Shown: positions 1 to 10,610, numbered from the stretch's first letter. The stretch is DNA of 35,279 nt from an uncultured Clostridia bacterium (GCA_945935925.1 CAMERU010000004.1:1-35279); one strand, 5' to 3'. Numbers and translations are program-made. The notes: generated by a model from the sequence alone, not told the origin.

Positions 1-202
1 TAGCAGCGGAAGTGATGGTGATACCTCTCTCCTTCTCCTGCTCCATCCAGTCCATTGTGGAAGCGCCATCGTGAGTCTCACCTATCTTGTGGTTAATACC
101 TGTATAGAACAGGATACGCTCGGTAGTTGTTGTCTTACCGGCGTCGATGTGAGCCATTATACCAATATTACGGGTCATTTCGAGAGTTACGTCTCTTTTC
201 AT
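1..202 (-). CDS. fusA: Elongation factor G, N-terminal 67 residues (partial)
   Basis: EF-G is the GTPase that drives ribosomal translocation and, with RRF, recycling. Only the start of the G domain lies in the window; the gene continues past the left edge. The P-loop AHIDAGKTT sits at residues 17-25 and the switch I motif RGITI at 59-63, both as in the family. The ATG at 202 follows a GGAGG sequence by a short spacer. It is the third gene of the str operon, 69 bp after rpsG, as in most Firmicutes. Identification is secure. Confidence 0.97.
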   Translation of the reverse strand, partial: MKRDVTLEMTRNIGIMAHIDAGKTTTTERILFYTGINHKIGETHDGASTMDWMEQEKERGITITSAA

Positions 203-231
203 AAAATCCTCCGAATATAATCATACGGATA

Positions 232-255
232 CTCCGCGGTCATCAGGCCGCGGAG
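232..255 (-). other. GC-rich stem-loop between rpsG and fusA
   Basis: CTCCGCGG and CCGCGGAG form a perfect 8-bp inverted repeat around an 8-nt loop in the rpsG-fusA gap. No U-tract follows it, so it is not an intrinsic terminator. It could stabilise or process the polycistronic mRNA, or be a ribosomal-protein binding site; the role is not visible from sequence. Confidence 0.5.
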
Positions 256-271
256 CACCCAACGGCTCTGA

Positions 272-742
272 TTACCACTTGTAATGTGCGAAAGCTCTGT
301 TAGCTTCTGCCATCTTGTGAGTATCGTCACGTTTCTTGCAGGATCCGCCCTGACCGTTCAGTGCATCGCAGATCTCGTTTGCAAGTCTTTCCTTCATAGT
401 TTTTTCGCTGCGTGCGCGGCTGTAGGTGGTGAGCCATCTCAGACCGAGTGTGCGGCGTCTTTCGGGGCGGACCTCCATAGGAACCTGGTAAGTCGCACCG
501 CCGACACGGCGTGCCTTAACTTCGAGCTGAGGCATGATATTCTCCATTGCCTCCTCGAAAACCTCGAGAGCGTCTCTGCCTGTCTTTTCAGCCACGATCT
601 CGAACGCGCCATAAACGATTTTCTGGGCTACGCCCTTCTTTCCGTCAAGCATGATGTTGTTGATAAGTCTTGTTACCAGCTCGGAACCGTACATAGGATC
701 CGGCAGTACCTCACGCTTGGGAACATTACCTCTTCTTGGCAC
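272..742 (-). CDS. rpsG: 30S ribosomal protein S7
   Basis: This 156-residue protein matches bacterial S7 in full. It begins PRRG, has the VGGATYQVP motif near residue 80, the RWL(T) helix, and a conserved end with [11 protein letters not shown]7 nucleates assembly of the 30S head by binding the 3' domain of 16S rRNA. The start is GTG, chosen because AAGGAGG stands about 9 nt upstream and no nearby ATG has such a site. It lies between rpsL and fusA in the str operon. Confidence 0.97.
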   Translation of the reverse strand: MPRRGNVPKREVLPDPMYGSELVTRLINNIMLDGKKGVAQKIVYGAFEIVAEKTGRDALEVFEEAMENIMPQLEVKARRVGGATYQVPMEVRPERRRTLGLRWLTTYSRARSEKTMKERLANEICDALNGQGGSCKKRDDTHKMAEANRAFAHYKW

Positions 743-874
743 TTTAACTTCCCTCCTTCATACGAAATGAAAATCATAGGTACTCGAAAGCGTTCAACTC
801 CCGCCGTCCAAACAAAAGGCAATGTATTTGATATAGCCAAAATAATGCCCTGCCTGACAGCATAAAGTCAGAAA

Positions 875-1300
875 TTACGCTTTCTTTCCAGCCTTCGGAC
901 GCTTTGCACCGTACTTGGAGCGTCCCTGCATTCTCTTGTCTACGCCCTGCGCATCAAGAGTACCGCGGATGATGTGGTAACGCACACCGGGGAGGTCCTT
1001 AACACGACCGCCGCGGATAAGAACAACAGAGTGTTCCTGCAGTTTGTGTCCGATACCGGGAATATAAGCTGTAACTTCGTAACCGTTGGACAGCTTTACT
1101 CTGGCTACCTTTCTCATTGCTGAGTTAGGCTTCTTAGGAGTGCTGGTTCTTACGGCTGTGCAAACTCCGCGCTTCTGGGGAGAATGCTGATCGATCTGCT
1201 CCTTGTGCAGGGTGTTCATACCCTTCTGGAGAGCAGGCGCCTTAGACTTCTTTTCGGAAATCTGACGTCCCTTGCGGACAAGCTGATTAAAAGTTGGCAT
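875..1300 (-). CDS. rpsL: 30S ribosomal protein S12
   Basis: This 141-residue S12 sits at the decoding centre and controls accuracy. The conserved TPKKPNSA and [13 protein letters not shown] loops are present, and the lysines where streptomycin-resistance substitutions occur are wild type. Between residues ~27 and 43 it has the insertion typical of Gram-positive S12, which proteobacterial S12 lacks; this supports a Firmicutes origin. The ATG is preceded by GGAGGTG. It is the first gene of the str operon, read from the promoter at 1373-1401. Confidence 0.97.
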   Translation of the reverse strand: MPTFNQLVRKGRQISEKKSKAPALQKGMNTLHKEQIDQHSPQKRGVCTAVRTSTPKKPNSAMRKVARVKLSNGYEVTAYIPGIGHKLQEHSVVLIRGGRVKDLPGVRYHIIRGTLDAQGVDKRMQGRSKYGAKRPKAGKKA

Positions 1301-1372
1301 TATTTCACCTCCAATAAAATTATCCGTGTGTTATTATTTACCGCTATCGATAAAATACTCACACATTCATAT

Positions 1373-1401
1373 ATTTTAGTGAAAAAAACGGTGTTTGTCA
1401 A
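1373..1401 (-). promoter_or_regulatory. str operon promoter (rpsL-rpsG-fusA)
   Basis: On the minus strand a perfect -35 TTGACA (1396-1401) and a -10 TAAAAT (1373-1378) are separated by exactly 17 bp. The predicted start near 1366 gives a leader of about 65 nt before rpsL. The -35 lies inside the 5' arm (plus-strand view) of the rpoC terminator stem, and the terminator's U-tract forms part of the spacer, so the two elements are physically merged. Confidence 0.85.
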
Positions 1402-1432
1402 GCCCTTTTCGGAAACTTTGTGACAAACACCG
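1380..1432 (-). terminator. Intrinsic terminator after rpoC
   Basis: A perfect 12-bp stem (CGGTGTTTGTCA with TGACAAACACCG, 1389-1400 and 1421-1432) with a 20-nt loop is followed on the minus strand by seven T residues. It ends the rpoBC transcript just downstream of the rpoC stop and overlaps the rpsL promoter. Confidence 0.85.
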
Positions 1433-1468
1433 CTCAAATATTATATTCTTACAGAATTTTTGTTTATT

Positions 1469-4400
1469 TTAAACAACATTGTTGTCCGCTGATTCTTCTT
1501 CGGCAGCCTCGGCTGCTTCCTCGGCGTTCTCCTCCGCTTCCTGTGCCAGCAGACCTGTACCCGCAGGGATAAGCTTGCCTATGATGACATTCTCCTTCAG
1601 ACCGGTCAGCGGGTCGATCTTTCCTCTGATCGCCGCCTCGGTGAGGACGCGGGTGGTTTCCTGGAACGACGCCGCGGACATGAAGCTGTCCGTCGCGAGC
1701 GACGCCTTTGTTATACCGAGGAGGATAGGCTCGCAGGTCGGAAGGGTGAGCTCCTCGCCTGCCGCTATGCGCTCCTTAAGCTTGTCGCAGATCTCTACAT
1801 ATTCGTTCTTGCCAACGACTGCGCCCGCGAGAAGCGTGCTGTCGCCCGGCTCGAGAACGCGAACCTTGCGCATCATCTGGCGAACGATGACCTCAATATG
1901 CTTATCGTTGATATCAACACCCTGTAAGCGGTAAACCTTCTGTACCTCGGAGATGATATAATTCTGTACTTCCTTTTCGCCCTTTACCGCGAGGACATCG
2001 GGCGGATTAATGGAGCCCTCTGTGAGAGCGTCGCCCGCCGTTACAACGTCGCCGTCGTGAACCTTGGGACGGTAGCCGAACGGTACCGCGTACTGCTCTT
2101 CCGTGCCGTCGTCGGCGGTGATTATCGCGTGACGCGTCTTTTTGATCTCCTCGAAGCGAACCTTACCCGAAATTCTTGTGATGATAGCCGCGTTCTTCGG
2201 GTGGCGGCTCTCGAACAGCTCCTCGACGCGGGGAAGACCCTGTGTGATATCCTCTGCGGAAGCGATACCGCCGGTGTGGAACGTTCTCATCGTAAGCTGT
2301 GTACCCGGCTCACCGATGGACTGCGCCGCGATGATTCCGACTGCCTCGCCCCTGTTGATAAGCTGACCGTTCGCAAGGGACGCGCCGTAGCACTTCGCGC
2401 AGACGCCGTTTCTCAGTTCACAGGTCAGCACGGAGCGTACCTTGACCTCCTTGACGCCCGTCTTTACGATCTTGTCGGCGTCGGCGTCGGTCATGAGCTT
2501 ATCCCTCGAGATCGTGAACGATCCGTCGGGAGCGGTGAAGTCCTCCGCAAGATAACGTCCCGTAAGACGCTCGGCGAGCTTTTCGACAAGCTCGTTGCCC
2601 TCGCGGATCTCGTAAACGTCGATACCGTTTGTGGTGCCGCAGTCGTCGCCGCGTATGATAACTTCCTGCGAAACATCTACAAGACGTCTTGTCAGATAAC
2701 CGGAGTCCGCTGTACGCAGCGCGGTATCCGCCAGACCCTTACGGGCACCACGGGAGGAGATGAAGTATTCGAGAACATTCAGACCCTCACGGTAGTTGGC
2801 TCTGATAGGCATTTCGATGGTCGCACCGGAAGTGTTCGCGATAAGTCCGCGCATACCTGCGAGCTGTCTTATCTGCGCCGCGGAACCACGGGCTCCGGAG
2901 TCTGCCATCATGAAGATGTTGTTGTACTGGTCGAGGTTGCTCGTCAGCGCGTCGGCAACGTCGTTCGTCGCCTGATTCCATATGCTGATGAACTTCTCTT
3001 TTCTTTCGTTGTTGGAGATAAAGCCGCGTGCGAACTGCTTGTTTATCTTCGCGATGCTCTCGTCCGCGCCCGCGAGTATCTCCGCCTTCTGCGGCGGGAT
3101 CTCCGCGTCGCATACCGCAACGGTTATACCCGAACGGGTAGAATACTTGTAGCCCATCGCCTTGATCTTGTCCAGCACCTGCGCTGTGGTAGCGGTGCCG
3201 TGGATCTTGAGGCAGCGGTCGATTATCTGACCGAGCTCCTTCTTTCTTACCTTGAAGCCTATCTCATAATCCAGCTGATGATCGGGGTCTGTTCTGTCGA
3301 CATAGCCCAGATCCTGCGGAATGTGCTCGTTGAATATGATCCTGCCTGCGGTCGTGGGGACAATGCGTGTTATCTTGGTGTCGCCGAGATCCTTTGTAAC
3401 GCGAACCTTTATAGCCGCGTGAATGGAGATAACGCCGTCCTGATAAGCCATAAGAGCCTCGTTAGCGTCGCGGAACACCTTGCCCTCGCCCTTTTCGCCT
3501 TTCTTGTCGATAGTCAGGTAGTAGGAACCGAGTACCATATCCTGCGTAGGAACGGTAACGGGGCGTCCGTCGGAGGGCTTCAGCAGGTTTTTGGCTGCAA
3601 GCATGAGCGTGCGCGCCTCTTCCTGCGCTTCCTCGGACAGCGGGAGATGAACTGCCATCTGGTCGCCGTCGAAGTCCGCGTTGAACGCCGTACAGCACAG
3701 CGGGTGGAGCTTTATTGCCCTGCCCTCAACGAGCACGGGCTGGAACGCCTGAATACCGAGTCTGTGGAGCGTAGGCGCACGGTTAAGCAGAACGGGGTGG
3801 TTCTGAATAACGTTCTCGAGGGAATCCCACACCTTGTCGTCTGCGCGCTCAACAAGCTTCTTTGCCTGCTTGATGTTGGGAGATACGCCGTTCTTAACAA
3901 GGTCGTTCAGCACGAACGGCTTGAAAAGCTCGAGAGCCATCTCCTTGGGCAGACCGCACTGATCCATTTTGAGCTCCGGTCCTACGACAATAACGGAACG
4001 TCCCGAATAGTCGACGCGCTTACCGAGCAGGTTCTGACGGAAGCGTCCCTGCTTACCCTTGAGCATATCGGAGAGCGACTTGAGCGGGCGGTTGTTGGAG
4101 CCGGTGTAGGCTCTGCCGTGTCTGCCGTTGTCTATAAGTGCGTCAACTGCCTCCTGAAGCATACGCTTTTCGTTTCTTACGATAAGATCGGGCGCGTGCT
4201 TGGAAAGCAGGTCTTTAAGACGGTTGTTTCTCATAACTACCTTGCGGTAAAGCTCGTTGAGGTCGGAGGTCGCATAGCGGCCGCCGTCAAGCTGTACCAT
4301 AGGTCTTATCTCCGGCGGAATTACCGGAATGACATCAAGTATCATCCACTCGGGACGGTTGCCCGATGTCCTGAACGCTTCTATAACGTCCAGACGGCGC

Positions 4401-5029
4401 AGCAGCTTCACCTGCTTCTGACCCGCCGCAGTGCCCGCAAGCTCCGCCTTGAGCTCCTCGGAAAGCTTGTCGAGATCTATCTCGGCGAGCAGCTCCTTGA
4501 CAGCCTCGGCGCCCATTCCCGCGCGGAATGTGTCGATGCCTGCGTATTTGGACATATACTGCGCATACTCTTCCTCGGTGAGCAGCTGCTTCTTGACAAG
4601 CCCTGTTTTCTCGCCGGGGTCGATAACGATATACTTAGTGAAGTAAAGCACTTCCTCGAGCTTCTTGGGAGTAAGGTCAAGCACCTGACCTATTCTCGAC
4701 GGAGTGCCCTTGTAATACCATATATGGGAAACGGGAGCAGCCAGCTCAATATGACCCATGCGCTCGCGTCTTACCTTGCTGCGGGTGACCTCAACGCCGC
4801 ACTTCTCGCATATCTTACCCTTAAAGCGGATCCTCTTGTACTTGCCGCAGTTACACTCCCAGTCCTTTGTCGGGCCAAAGATCCTTTCGCAGAACAGACC
4901 GCCCTTTTCGGGCTTCTGAGTACGGTAGTTGATAGTTTCGGCGCGTTCTACAACGCCGTGCGACCACTCTCTTATCTGGTCGGGAGAGGCAAGTCCGATC
5001 TTCATAGACTCAAAAACACTAAAACCCAT
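1469..5029 (-). CDS. rpoC: DNA-directed RNA polymerase subunit beta'
   Basis: This 1186-residue protein is the large catalytic subunit of RNA polymerase. The N-terminal zinc site has cysteines near 59, 61, 74 and 77. The absolutely conserved NADFDGD loop that holds the catalytic magnesium is at 450-456. The second zinc site appears around [11 protein letters not shown], and the trigger-loop and bridge-helix region around MRTFHTGG. The C-terminus ends in an acidic, alanine-rich tail ([10 protein letters not shown]). Length matches Firmicutes beta'. The ATG follows GAGGT closely. It is co-transcribed with rpoB after a 72-bp gap and ends at the terminator at 1380-1432. Confidence 0.98.
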   Translation of the reverse strand: MGFSVFESMKIGLASPDQIREWSHGVVERAETINYRTQKPEKGGLFCERIFGPTKDWECNCGKYKRIRFKGKICEKCGVEVTRSKVRRERMGHIELAAPVSHIWYYKGTPSRIGQVLDLTPKKLEEVLYFTKYIVIDPGEKTGLVKKQLLTEEEYAQYMSKYAGIDTFRAGMGAEAVKELLAEIDLDKLSEELKAELAGTAAGQKQVKLLRRLDVIEAFRTSGNRPEWMILDVIPVIPPEIRPMVQLDGGRYATSDLNELYRKVVMRNNRLKDLLSKHAPDLIVRNEKRMLQEAVDALIDNGRHGRAYTGSNNRPLKSLSDMLKGKQGRFRQNLLGKRVDYSGRSVIVVGPELKMDQCGLPKEMALELFKPFVLNDLVKNGVSPNIKQAKKLVERADDKVWDSLENVIQNHPVLLNRAPTLHRLGIQAFQPVLVEGRAIKLHPLCCTAFNADFDGDQMAVHLPLSEEAQEEARTLMLAAKNLLKPSDGRPVTVPTQDMVLGSYYLTIDKKGEKGEGKVFRDANEALMAYQDGVISIHAAIKVRVTKDLGDTKITRIVPTTAGRIIFNEHIPQDLGYVDRTDPDHQLDYEIGFKVRKKELGQIIDRCLKIHGTATTAQVLDKIKAMGYKYSTRSGITVAVCDAEIPPQKAEILAGADESIAKINKQFARGFISNNERKEKFISIWNQATNDVADALTSNLDQYNNIFMMADSGARGSAAQIRQLAGMRGLIANTSGATIEMPIRANYREGLNVLEYFISSRGARKGLADTALRTADSGYLTRRLVDVSQEVIIRGDDCGTTNGIDVYEIREGNELVEKLAERLTGRYLAEDFTAPDGSFTISRDKLMTDADADKIVKTGVKEVKVRSVLTCELRNGVCAKCYGASLANGQLINRGEAVGIIAAQSIGEPGTQLTMRTFHTGGIASAEDITQGLPRVEELFESRHPKNAAIITRISGKVRFEEIKKTRHAIITADDGTEEQYAVPFGYRPKVHDGDVVTAGDALTEGSINPPDVLAVKGEKEVQNYIISEVQKVYRLQGVDINDKHIEVIVRQMMRKVRVLEPGDSTLLAGAVVGKNEYVEICDKLKERIAAGEELTLPTCEPILLGITKASLATDSFMSAASFQETTRVLTEAAIRGKIDPLTGLKENVIIGKLIPAGTGLLAQEAEENAEEAAEAAEEESADNNVV

Positions 5030-5101
5030 TTAATTACCTCATCTCTCTGTTAATTCGTCCGGGGAACGCGGGCGCGCCCCCCGATCGTTTCTGCGAAATA
5101 A

Positions 5102-8100
5102 TTATTCGTCGCCATCGCCGCCGAAGTCATCGAAGTCGTCGAAGTCATCGTTCTCGTCGTTGTCGCCGTCGAAATCGAAGTCCTCGTCGCCGCCGATGAG
5201 ATCCTCGTCAGCGTCGCTGACAACGCCGCCGTTCTCGGCACCGTCCTGATCCATGACCTCATAGCCCGCAGCGTTGAAATCGCTGTCCTCGGACTTGTAG
5301 TCGGCGTCGAAGCCGTGACGGCCGTAGGACTCGTCCTCGTCGTCGAGATCGTCCTTGAGATCTATCTCGGCGCCCTTGTCGTCGAGTATTCTTATATCAA
5401 GACCAAGACCCTGAAGCTCGCTTATCATTACCTTGAACGACTCGGGAACGCCGGGCTTCGGAACGGGATCGCCCTTGACGATAGCCTCGTAGGTCTTCTG
5501 TCTGCCCATGAGGTCGTCGGACTTGACAGTCAGTATTTCCTGAAGAGTATATGCCGCGCCGTAAGCCTCGAGCGCCCAGACTTCCATTTCGCCGAATCTC
5601 TGACCGCCGAACTGAGCCTTACCGCCGAGCGGCTGCTGAGTAACGAGGGAGTAGGGACCGGTGGAACGTGCGTGGATCTTATCGTCAACGAGGTGGTGCA
5701 GCTTGAGGTAGTACATATAACCGACAGTAACCGGACCGTCGAACTTCTCGCCCGTTCTGCCGTCCGTGAGCTGCGTCTTGCAGTCGGACGTCCATGCAAG
5801 CTTTGTGAAATCAATGCCTGCGGAATCCTCGCCGCCGAGCTCGTTCTTTTTGCTGCGGGCGGTGTCATACAGCTCGCGGATATCCTGCTCGTGCGCGCCG
5901 TCGAATACGGGCGTAGCGATCTTCCAGCCGAGCGCTCTCGCAACGTAGCCAAGGTGAACCTCAAGCACCTGACCGATGTTCATACGCGAAGGAACGCCGA
6001 GAGGATTGAGCACGATATCGAGCGGAGTACCGTCGGGCAGGAAAGGCATATCCTCCTGCTTGAGTATGCGGGAAACGACGCCCTTGTTACCGTGACGACC
6101 CGCCATCTTATCGCCGACGGAGATCTTACGCTTCTGTGCTATATAAACGCGTACCTTTTCGTTTATGCCGGGCGCAAGGTCGTCGGAGGTCTCGCGGTCG
6201 AACACCTTGATGTCGACAACGATACCGCTTACGCCGTGGGGAACTCTCAGGGAGTTATCGCGTACCTCGCGCGCCTTCTCGCCGAAAATAGCGCGCAGCA
6301 GCTTCTCCTCTGCGGTGAGCTCTGTTTCGCCCTTGGGGGATACCTTTCCGACAAGGATATCACCGGAATGAACCTCCGCGCCGATGCGGATAATACCGCG
6401 CTCGTCGAGATCCTTGAGCGCGTCGTCGGACAGGTTCGGGATATCGCGTGTTATCTCCTCGCTGCCGAGCTTTGTTTCGCGGCACTCAAGCTCGTATTCT
6501 TCTATATGGATAGATGTGTAAACATCGTTGTAAACAAGCTTTTCGTTGATGAGAACGGCGTCCTCGTAGTTGTAGCCCTCCCATGTCATGAAGCCGATAA
6601 GCGCGTTCTTGCCGAGCGCTATCTCGCCCATCTTGGTAGCGGGACCGTCGGCGATAACGTCGCCCTTGCTTACGCGCTCGCCCTTCTCGACGATAGGACG
6701 CTGGTTTACGCAGTTGCCCTGGTTGGAGCGCTTGAACTTTATAAGCTTGTACAGGTGCTCCTGACCGAGGTCGTTCGTGATAACTATGCGGTCCGCGCTT
6801 ACCTCGGTGACAACGCCGTCCTCCTTGGCGCATACAACGACTCCCGAGTCAACGGCAGCCTTGTACTCCATACCGGTGCCGACGATAGGATTATCCGTTA
6901 CCATGAGCGGAACAGCCTGACGCTGCATGTTCGCGCCCATGAGGGCACGGTTCGCGTCGTCGTTCTCAAGGAACGGGATCATCGCCGTCGCAACGGAAAC
7001 GACCATCTTCGGCGAAACGTCCATGAAGTCGACCTTTTCGCGCTCTATTTCAAGGATAGCGTCGCGGCAGCGCGCATTTACGCGGGGTCTTGCGAAGCGT
7101 CCCTCCTCGTCGAGAGGCTCGTTCGCCTGCGCTACGACATAGTTATCCTCAACGTCGGCGGTCATATAGACCACCTCGTCCAGCACCTTGCCCGTTTCCT
7201 TGTCAACGCGGCGGTAGGGCGCCTCGATGAAGCCGTAAACGTTTATGCGTGCAAATGTCGCAAGATAGGAGATAAGACCGATGTTAGGACCTTCGGGGGT
7301 TTCGATGGGGCACATTCTTCCGTAGTGGGAGTAGTGAACGTCACGAACCTCGAAGCCTGCACGGTCACGGGACAGACCGCCCGGACCGAGAGAGGACAGA
7401 CGGCGCTTATGCGTCAGCTCTGCAAGCGGGTTGTTCTGATCCATGAACTGGGAAAGCGGCGAGGAGCCGAAAAATTCCTTCATGGAAGCGATGACCTGAC
7501 GCGCGTTGATAAGCGACGCGGGGGACACCTTTTCGTTATCGTTCGCCTGAAGTCCCATTCTCTCGCGAATGGTGCGCTCCATGCGGGTGAAGCCTATTCT
7601 GAACTGGTTCTGAAGCAGCTCGCCCACGCAGCGGATACGTCTGTTTCCGAGGTGGTCTATATCGTCAATATCTCCGATACCCTCGCAGAGGTTGATAAAG
7701 TAGCCGACGCTTGCGAAGATGTCCTCGAGAGTGATGTGCTTGGGGATAAGCTCCTCGGCGCGAGCTGCGATAAGCTCTGCGAGCTTGTCGCGGTCGTCGC
7801 CCGCTTCCTCAAGTATCTCGGCGAGAACGCCGAACTTGACCTGCTCGTTTATGCCGAGAGCCTCAACGTCGAGATCGCCGGTGTAGAGGTGGATATCCAC
7901 CATGCCGTTGCCGACTACCTTAACGGTGCCCTCGCCCTCTTCCTTGCATACAGCCATTTCCAGAACGCCCGCGTTCTGGATCTCCATAGCCTTTTCCTTG
8001 GTTATAATCTCGTTTTCCTCAACGAGTATCTCGCCGGTGAGGGGCGCAATGACCGTCTGCGCAGCCTTTCTGCCCGCGATACGGGAGGAAATGCCGAGCT

Positions 8101-8941
8101 TCTTGTTATACTTGTATCTGCCGAAACGGGAGAGGTCGTATCTCTTGGCGTCGAAGAACAGGTTGTCGAGAGTGGTGCGCGCGGAGTCTACCGTAGCGGG
8201 CTCGCCGGGGCGCAGCTTTCTGTAAACCTCGAGGAGAGCCTCCTCCTCGTTCTTGGTGTTGTCCTTGCCGCTGTCGATAGTGACGGTTATGCGGGGGTCG
8301 TCGCCGAACTTTTCCTTGAGCATTTCGTCGCTGGAAAGCCCTATCGCGCGCAGGAAGGTCGTGCAGGGGAACTTCCTGTTCTTGTCTATGCGGACATAGA
8401 AAACATCGTTGGAGTCCATTTCAAGCTCGAGCCATGCGCCGCGGTTCGGGATAACGGTCGCCTTAAAGAGCTTCTTACCTGTCTTGTCGTGCTCAAAGCC
8501 GTAGTAAACGCCGGGCGAGCGCACGAGCTGCGAAACAACAACGCGCTCGGAACCGTTGATAACAAAGGTGCCGCTGTCTGTCATGAGAGGCAGATCACCC
8601 ATGTAGATCTCGTTATCCATCAGCTCGCCGGTCTCTCTGTTCAGCAGTCTTGCCGTAACGCGCAGGGGAGCGGCGTAGGTCGCGTTGCGCTCCTTGCATT
8701 CCTCGATAGAATACTTCGTCTTGCTGTCAAGGCGGAAGTCGATAAACGACAGCTCAAACTTGCCGTTTGAGTCGACGATCGGAGAAACGTCTTTAAAGAC
8801 CTCTTTGATTCCGTCCGTGAGGAACCACTCGTAGGAGTCCTTCTGGATACCAATAAGGTTGGGCATTTCGATGACCTCATTGATTTTGGAAAAACTGTTT
8901 CGGGTGGTTTTTCCGAGCTGTACAGGCTTTACATTCACCAT
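5102..8941 (-). CDS. rpoB: DNA-directed RNA polymerase subunit beta
   Basis: This ~1279-residue protein is the beta subunit of RNA polymerase. The rifampicin-binding region near residue 500 ([23 protein letters not shown]) has sensitive-type residues. The C-terminal sequences that contact beta' are present ([19 protein letters not shown]). The last ~75 residues are an extreme Asp/Glu/Gly-rich tail beyond the conserved core. The frame also has a GTG at 8953, but AAGGAG directly abuts that GTG and would be unusable. The ATG at 8941 lies 11 nt downstream of the same site, so I prefer it. Transcription starts at the 9064-9092 promoter and continues into rpoC. Confidence 0.97.
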   Translation of the reverse strand: MVNVKPVQLGKTTRNSFSKINEVIEMPNLIGIQKDSYEWFLTDGIKEVFKDVSPIVDSNGKFELSFIDFRLDSKTKYSIEECKERNATYAAPLRVTARLLNRETGELMDNEIYMGDLPLMTDSGTFVINGSERVVVSQLVRSPGVYYGFEHDKTGKKLFKATVIPNRGAWLELEMDSNDVFYVRIDKNRKFPCTTFLRAIGLSSDEMLKEKFGDDPRITVTIDSGKDNTKNEEEALLEVYRKLRPGEPATVDSARTTLDNLFFDAKRYDLSRFGRYKYNKKLGISSRIAGRKAAQTVIAPLTGEILVEENEIITKEKAMEIQNAGVLEMAVCKEEGEGTVKVVGNGMVDIHLYTGDLDVEALGINEQVKFGVLAEILEEAGDDRDKLAELIAARAEELIPKHITLEDIFASVGYFINLCEGIGDIDDIDHLGNRRIRCVGELLQNQFRIGFTRMERTIRERMGLQANDNEKVSPASLINARQVIASMKEFFGSSPLSQFMDQNNPLAELTHKRRLSSLGPGGLSRDRAGFEVRDVHYSHYGRMCPIETPEGPNIGLISYLATFARINVYGFIEAPYRRVDKETGKVLDEVVYMTADVEDNYVVAQANEPLDEEGRFARPRVNARCRDAILEIEREKVDFMDVSPKMVVSVATAMIPFLENDDANRALMGANMQRQAVPLMVTDNPIVGTGMEYKAAVDSGVVVCAKEDGVVTEVSADRIVITNDLGQEHLYKLIKFKRSNQGNCVNQRPIVEKGERVSKGDVIADGPATKMGEIALGKNALIGFMTWEGYNYEDAVLINEKLVYNDVYTSIHIEEYELECRETKLGSEEITRDIPNLSDDALKDLDERGIIRIGAEVHSGDILVGKVSPKGETELTAEEKLLRAIFGEKAREVRDNSLRVPHGVSGIVVDIKVFDRETSDDLAPGINEKVRVYIAQKRKISVGDKMAGRHGNKGVVSRILKQEDMPFLPDGTPLDIVLNPLGVPSRMNIGQVLEVHLGYVARALGWKIATPVFDGAHEQDIRELYDTARSKKNELGGEDSAGIDFTKLAWTSDCKTQLTDGRTGEKFDGPVTVGYMYYLKLHHLVDDKIHARSTGPYSLVTQQPLGGKAQFGGQRFGEMEVWALEAYGAAYTLQEILTVKSDDLMGRQKTYEAIVKGDPVPKPGVPESFKVMISELQGLGLDIRILDDKGAEIDLKDDLDDEDESYGRHGFDADYKSEDSDFNAAGYEVMDQDGAENGGVVSDADEDLIGGDEDFDFDGDNDENDDFDDFDDFGGDGDE

Positions 8942-8983
8942 CGGCTTTTTCACTCCTTAATATAAATACAGTCATGAATTGCT

Positions 8984-9035
8984 GCAAAAACGGTCAGAAC
9001 AGCACGCTTCTGATGTCGAAAAGCGCCCGTTTTGC
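8984..9035 (-). other. Structured leader of the rpoBC mRNA
   Basis: The ~110-nt untranslated leader contains a closing helix, GCAAAACGG with CCGTTTTTGC (one bulged T). Inside it are two mutually exclusive hairpins, CGCTT/AAGCG and TCAGAA/TTCTGA, which share the CAGAAGCG segment. This resembles a switchable or attenuator-like leader. No canonical terminator U-tract follows the closing helix, so mechanism is unknown. Confidence 0.45.
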
Positions 9036-9063
9036 ACACAAATCCATTATGATACAGTATAGT

Positions 9064-9092
9064 ATTATAACATATCCAATTCAAAAAGTCAA
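9064..9092 (-). promoter_or_regulatory. rpoBC promoter
   Basis: On the minus strand a -35 TTGACT (9087-9092) and a perfect -10 TATAAT (9064-9069) are spaced by 17 bp. The predicted start is near 9057. It is one of the strongest promoter matches in the window, in keeping with an RNA polymerase operon that stands apart from rplKAJL. Confidence 0.88.
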
Positions 9093-9175
9093 GCAATTCC
9101 GCAAAATATTTTTTCGTCATAATGGATATTTTTCTGCCGTATCCGAGCGGATTTCTGCGCATTTGTACGATTTTT

Positions 9176-9215
9176 AAAAAATTGACCCCGCAGAGGGGCA
9201 AAACTCCCTGCGGGG
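9176..9215 (-). terminator. Terminator of the lipoprotein pair
   Basis: CCCCGCAG and CTGCGGGG pair over 8 bp (9186-9193 and 9208-9215) and are followed on the minus strand by TCAATTTTTT. It lies just after the stop codon at 9224 and insulates the downstream rpoB promoter. Confidence 0.8.
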
Positions 9216-9223
9216 CGAGATCA

Positions 9224-9772
9224 TTATTTTTTGATGTACGCAAACTGAAGTATAACCTGATAGCTTTCTGCCGAAAGCATCACCATGCCATCGCTGTCGG
9301 TTTTCCAATAATAAATGCCGTCCGTTTCTCCGGCGCATTCCGTGCCGTAAAAGCTGTTCAGAGCCTCTTTCATATCCTCTGCCGCAGCTCTGTCGTAATC
9401 CGTCGAGGCGAAGGTTATCTTTTGCGACAAGCCGCTTTTCAATTCAACATCAATAACCTTGAATTTGTAATCAAAGAACCAGAAAGGCCTGAGCGACTCG
9501 TCGGCAAGCATATGGTGCTCCGAGTCACCGCTGTCGGAGAAAAGCCCCGGCGTCGACTCCTCAAGCTCAAACCCGAGTATCTCCTCAAGCTTCTTCTGCG
9601 TGCTTTCCATGGAGCAGCCGTAAATATCGCCTATACCTTTGCCCGGCTGCTTTTCAGCCTCGGAGTAAACGGGCTCTGCGACCGATGAAGCGGGAACTTC
9701 GTCGCACGCGGACAGTGAAAACGCCTCCGCAACGGCTGCCGCAGCCAATACAACACCGAATGACCTTTTCAT
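9224..9772 (-). CDS. Putative lipoprotein, unknown function
   Basis: This 182-residue protein has a lipoprotein signal peptide ending in the lipobox LSAC (Cys about residue 23), so it should be anchored to the outer face of the membrane. The mature part is acidic. It has no motif I recognise. The C-terminal half (WFFDYKFKVIDVELKSG... YYWKTDSDGMVML) looks like a small beta-rich domain. The frame extends six codons upstream to a TTG, but GGAGGG stands 7 nt before the ATG at 9772, which fixes the start. It follows the 214-residue lipoprotein by 27 bp and is probably co-transcribed with it. Confidence 0.75.
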   Translation of the reverse strand: MKRSFGVVLAAAAVAEAFSLSACDEVPASSVAEPVYSEAEKQPGKGIGDIYGCSMESTQKKLEEILGFELEESTPGLFSDSGDSEHHMLADESLRPFWFFDYKFKVIDVELKSGLSQKITFASTDYDRAAAEDMKEALNSFYGTECAGETDGIYYWKTDSDGMVMLSAESYQVILQFAYIKK

Positions 9773-9799
9773 ATTAAGTCCCTCCGTCAATACTCCGTC

Positions 9800-10444
9800 T
9801 TACTGCCCATTTGCCCAGTTCTTCGCCTCTTTCAGATATTCTTCATCCAGCGTCAGCACCTCGACCAGCTGATCCGTAAATTTCACAAGATCCGTTGCAC
9901 TGCTGCTTTCGGGCTTGATGATAACATAATATCGGATAGCACGCAGAGCCGAGCTTAATTTCTTCAACTCGGGATGCTTGTCGCAGATATCGGACACTTT
10001 CTTCAGTGCAATCTGATACTTTGCCACATAATCATACGCGGTGCAGTATTCTCTGTACACATAATCCAGACCGAGCGACGCGCTTGCACCGACAACATAC
10101 TGATACGCGGTGTCAAGATAATTCTTTGCAGACTTGTAGTAGTCGAGCATATCGGAAACCTCGTCATAATTTACGGATTTTCCGCACCTCCTGCAAGTCC
10201 CGATAGACACCGTATGACCGAGCGGCTCACCCTCCGTTGCACCGCATACGGAGCAGGTTTTTGCCTTGTCGCAGGTTGCTTCCGCGAAGGTGTGACCGAG
10301 CGGCTCGCCCTCCTTTGCGCCGCATTCGGCGCAGGTCATCGGTTCGGTGCAGGTCGCCTCGCTGAAATTATGCGTATGCAGGCAGCCTGTCAGCGAAACA
10401 AGCATAGCCGCCGTTAAAACCGCACAAATAAGCTTTTTCATCAT
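9800..10444 (-). CDS. Lipoprotein with tandem Cys/His repeats
   Basis: This 214-residue protein has signal peptide and lipobox LTGC (Cys 21). Residues ~24-78 contain two near-identical ~27-residue repeats. Each holds the pattern H-x-F-x-E-A-T-C, then TCxxCGA, then EGEPLGHT, followed by a partial third CRRCGK. Cys and His spacing suggests small metal- or disulfide-stabilised units; such repeats occur in surface proteins of gut Firmicutes. Residues 90-214 are mostly helical with no recognisable motif. The ATG at 10444 has a GAGGTG site. Its upstream region is the remnant of an unrelated gene on the other strand, so this pair may have been placed here by rearrangement (inference). Confidence 0.75.
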   Translation of the reverse strand: MMKKLICAVLTAAMLVSLTGCLHTHNFSEATCTEPMTCAECGAKEGEPLGHTFAEATCDKAKTCSVCGATEGEPLGHTVSIGTCRRCGKSVNYDEVSDMLDYYKSAKNYLDTAYQYVVGASASLGLDYVYREYCTAYDYVAKYQIALKKVSDICDKHPELKKLSSALRAIRYYVIIKPESSSATDLVKFTDQLVEVLTLDEEYLKEAKNWANGQ

Positions 10445-10446
10445 TT

Positions 10447-10605
10447 CTTCACCTCAACGTATCGACCGATATTCTGCTCGATCATGTTCCATCATCTTCT
10501 CCCGAGGAGCTCCGCATGACCGAGGATATCTCCTCTCTTTCTCCGCAGCAGAAGGAGCTGGTGCGCGCCCTTATCGACGCGATGAAAAAACAGAACAAGG
10601 AATAA
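10447..10605 (+). pseudogene. C-terminal remnant of an HTH (XRE-type) regulator
   Basis: An open frame ending at 10605 reads HLNVSTDILLDHVPSS, a short linker, then SLSPQQKELVRALIDAMKKQ. The segment NVSTDILL is typical of the region just after the helix-turn-helix of Cro/CI-type regulators (compare NVSTDYLL), and the rest resembles their helical tail. No DNA-binding domain or start remains upstream, because the frame runs straight into the oppositely oriented lipoprotein start at 10444. A terminator follows immediately. I read it as the truncated end of a former regulator gene. A short internal ATG at 10516 could in principle give a 29-residue peptide. Confidence 0.5.
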
Positions 10606-10610
10606 ACAAA

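Noticed and set aside
2057-8770. Very long plus-strand open frames opposite rpoB and rpoC (about 1000 and 1150 codons)
   Set aside because: They are mirror frames produced by codon bias in highly expressed genes; the minus-strand products are full-length rpoB and rpoC, and the antisense translations show no family motif or ribosome site.
8942-8953. GTG at 8953 as the start of rpoB
   Set aside because: The only ribosome site directly abuts that codon; the ATG at 8941 has workable spacing.
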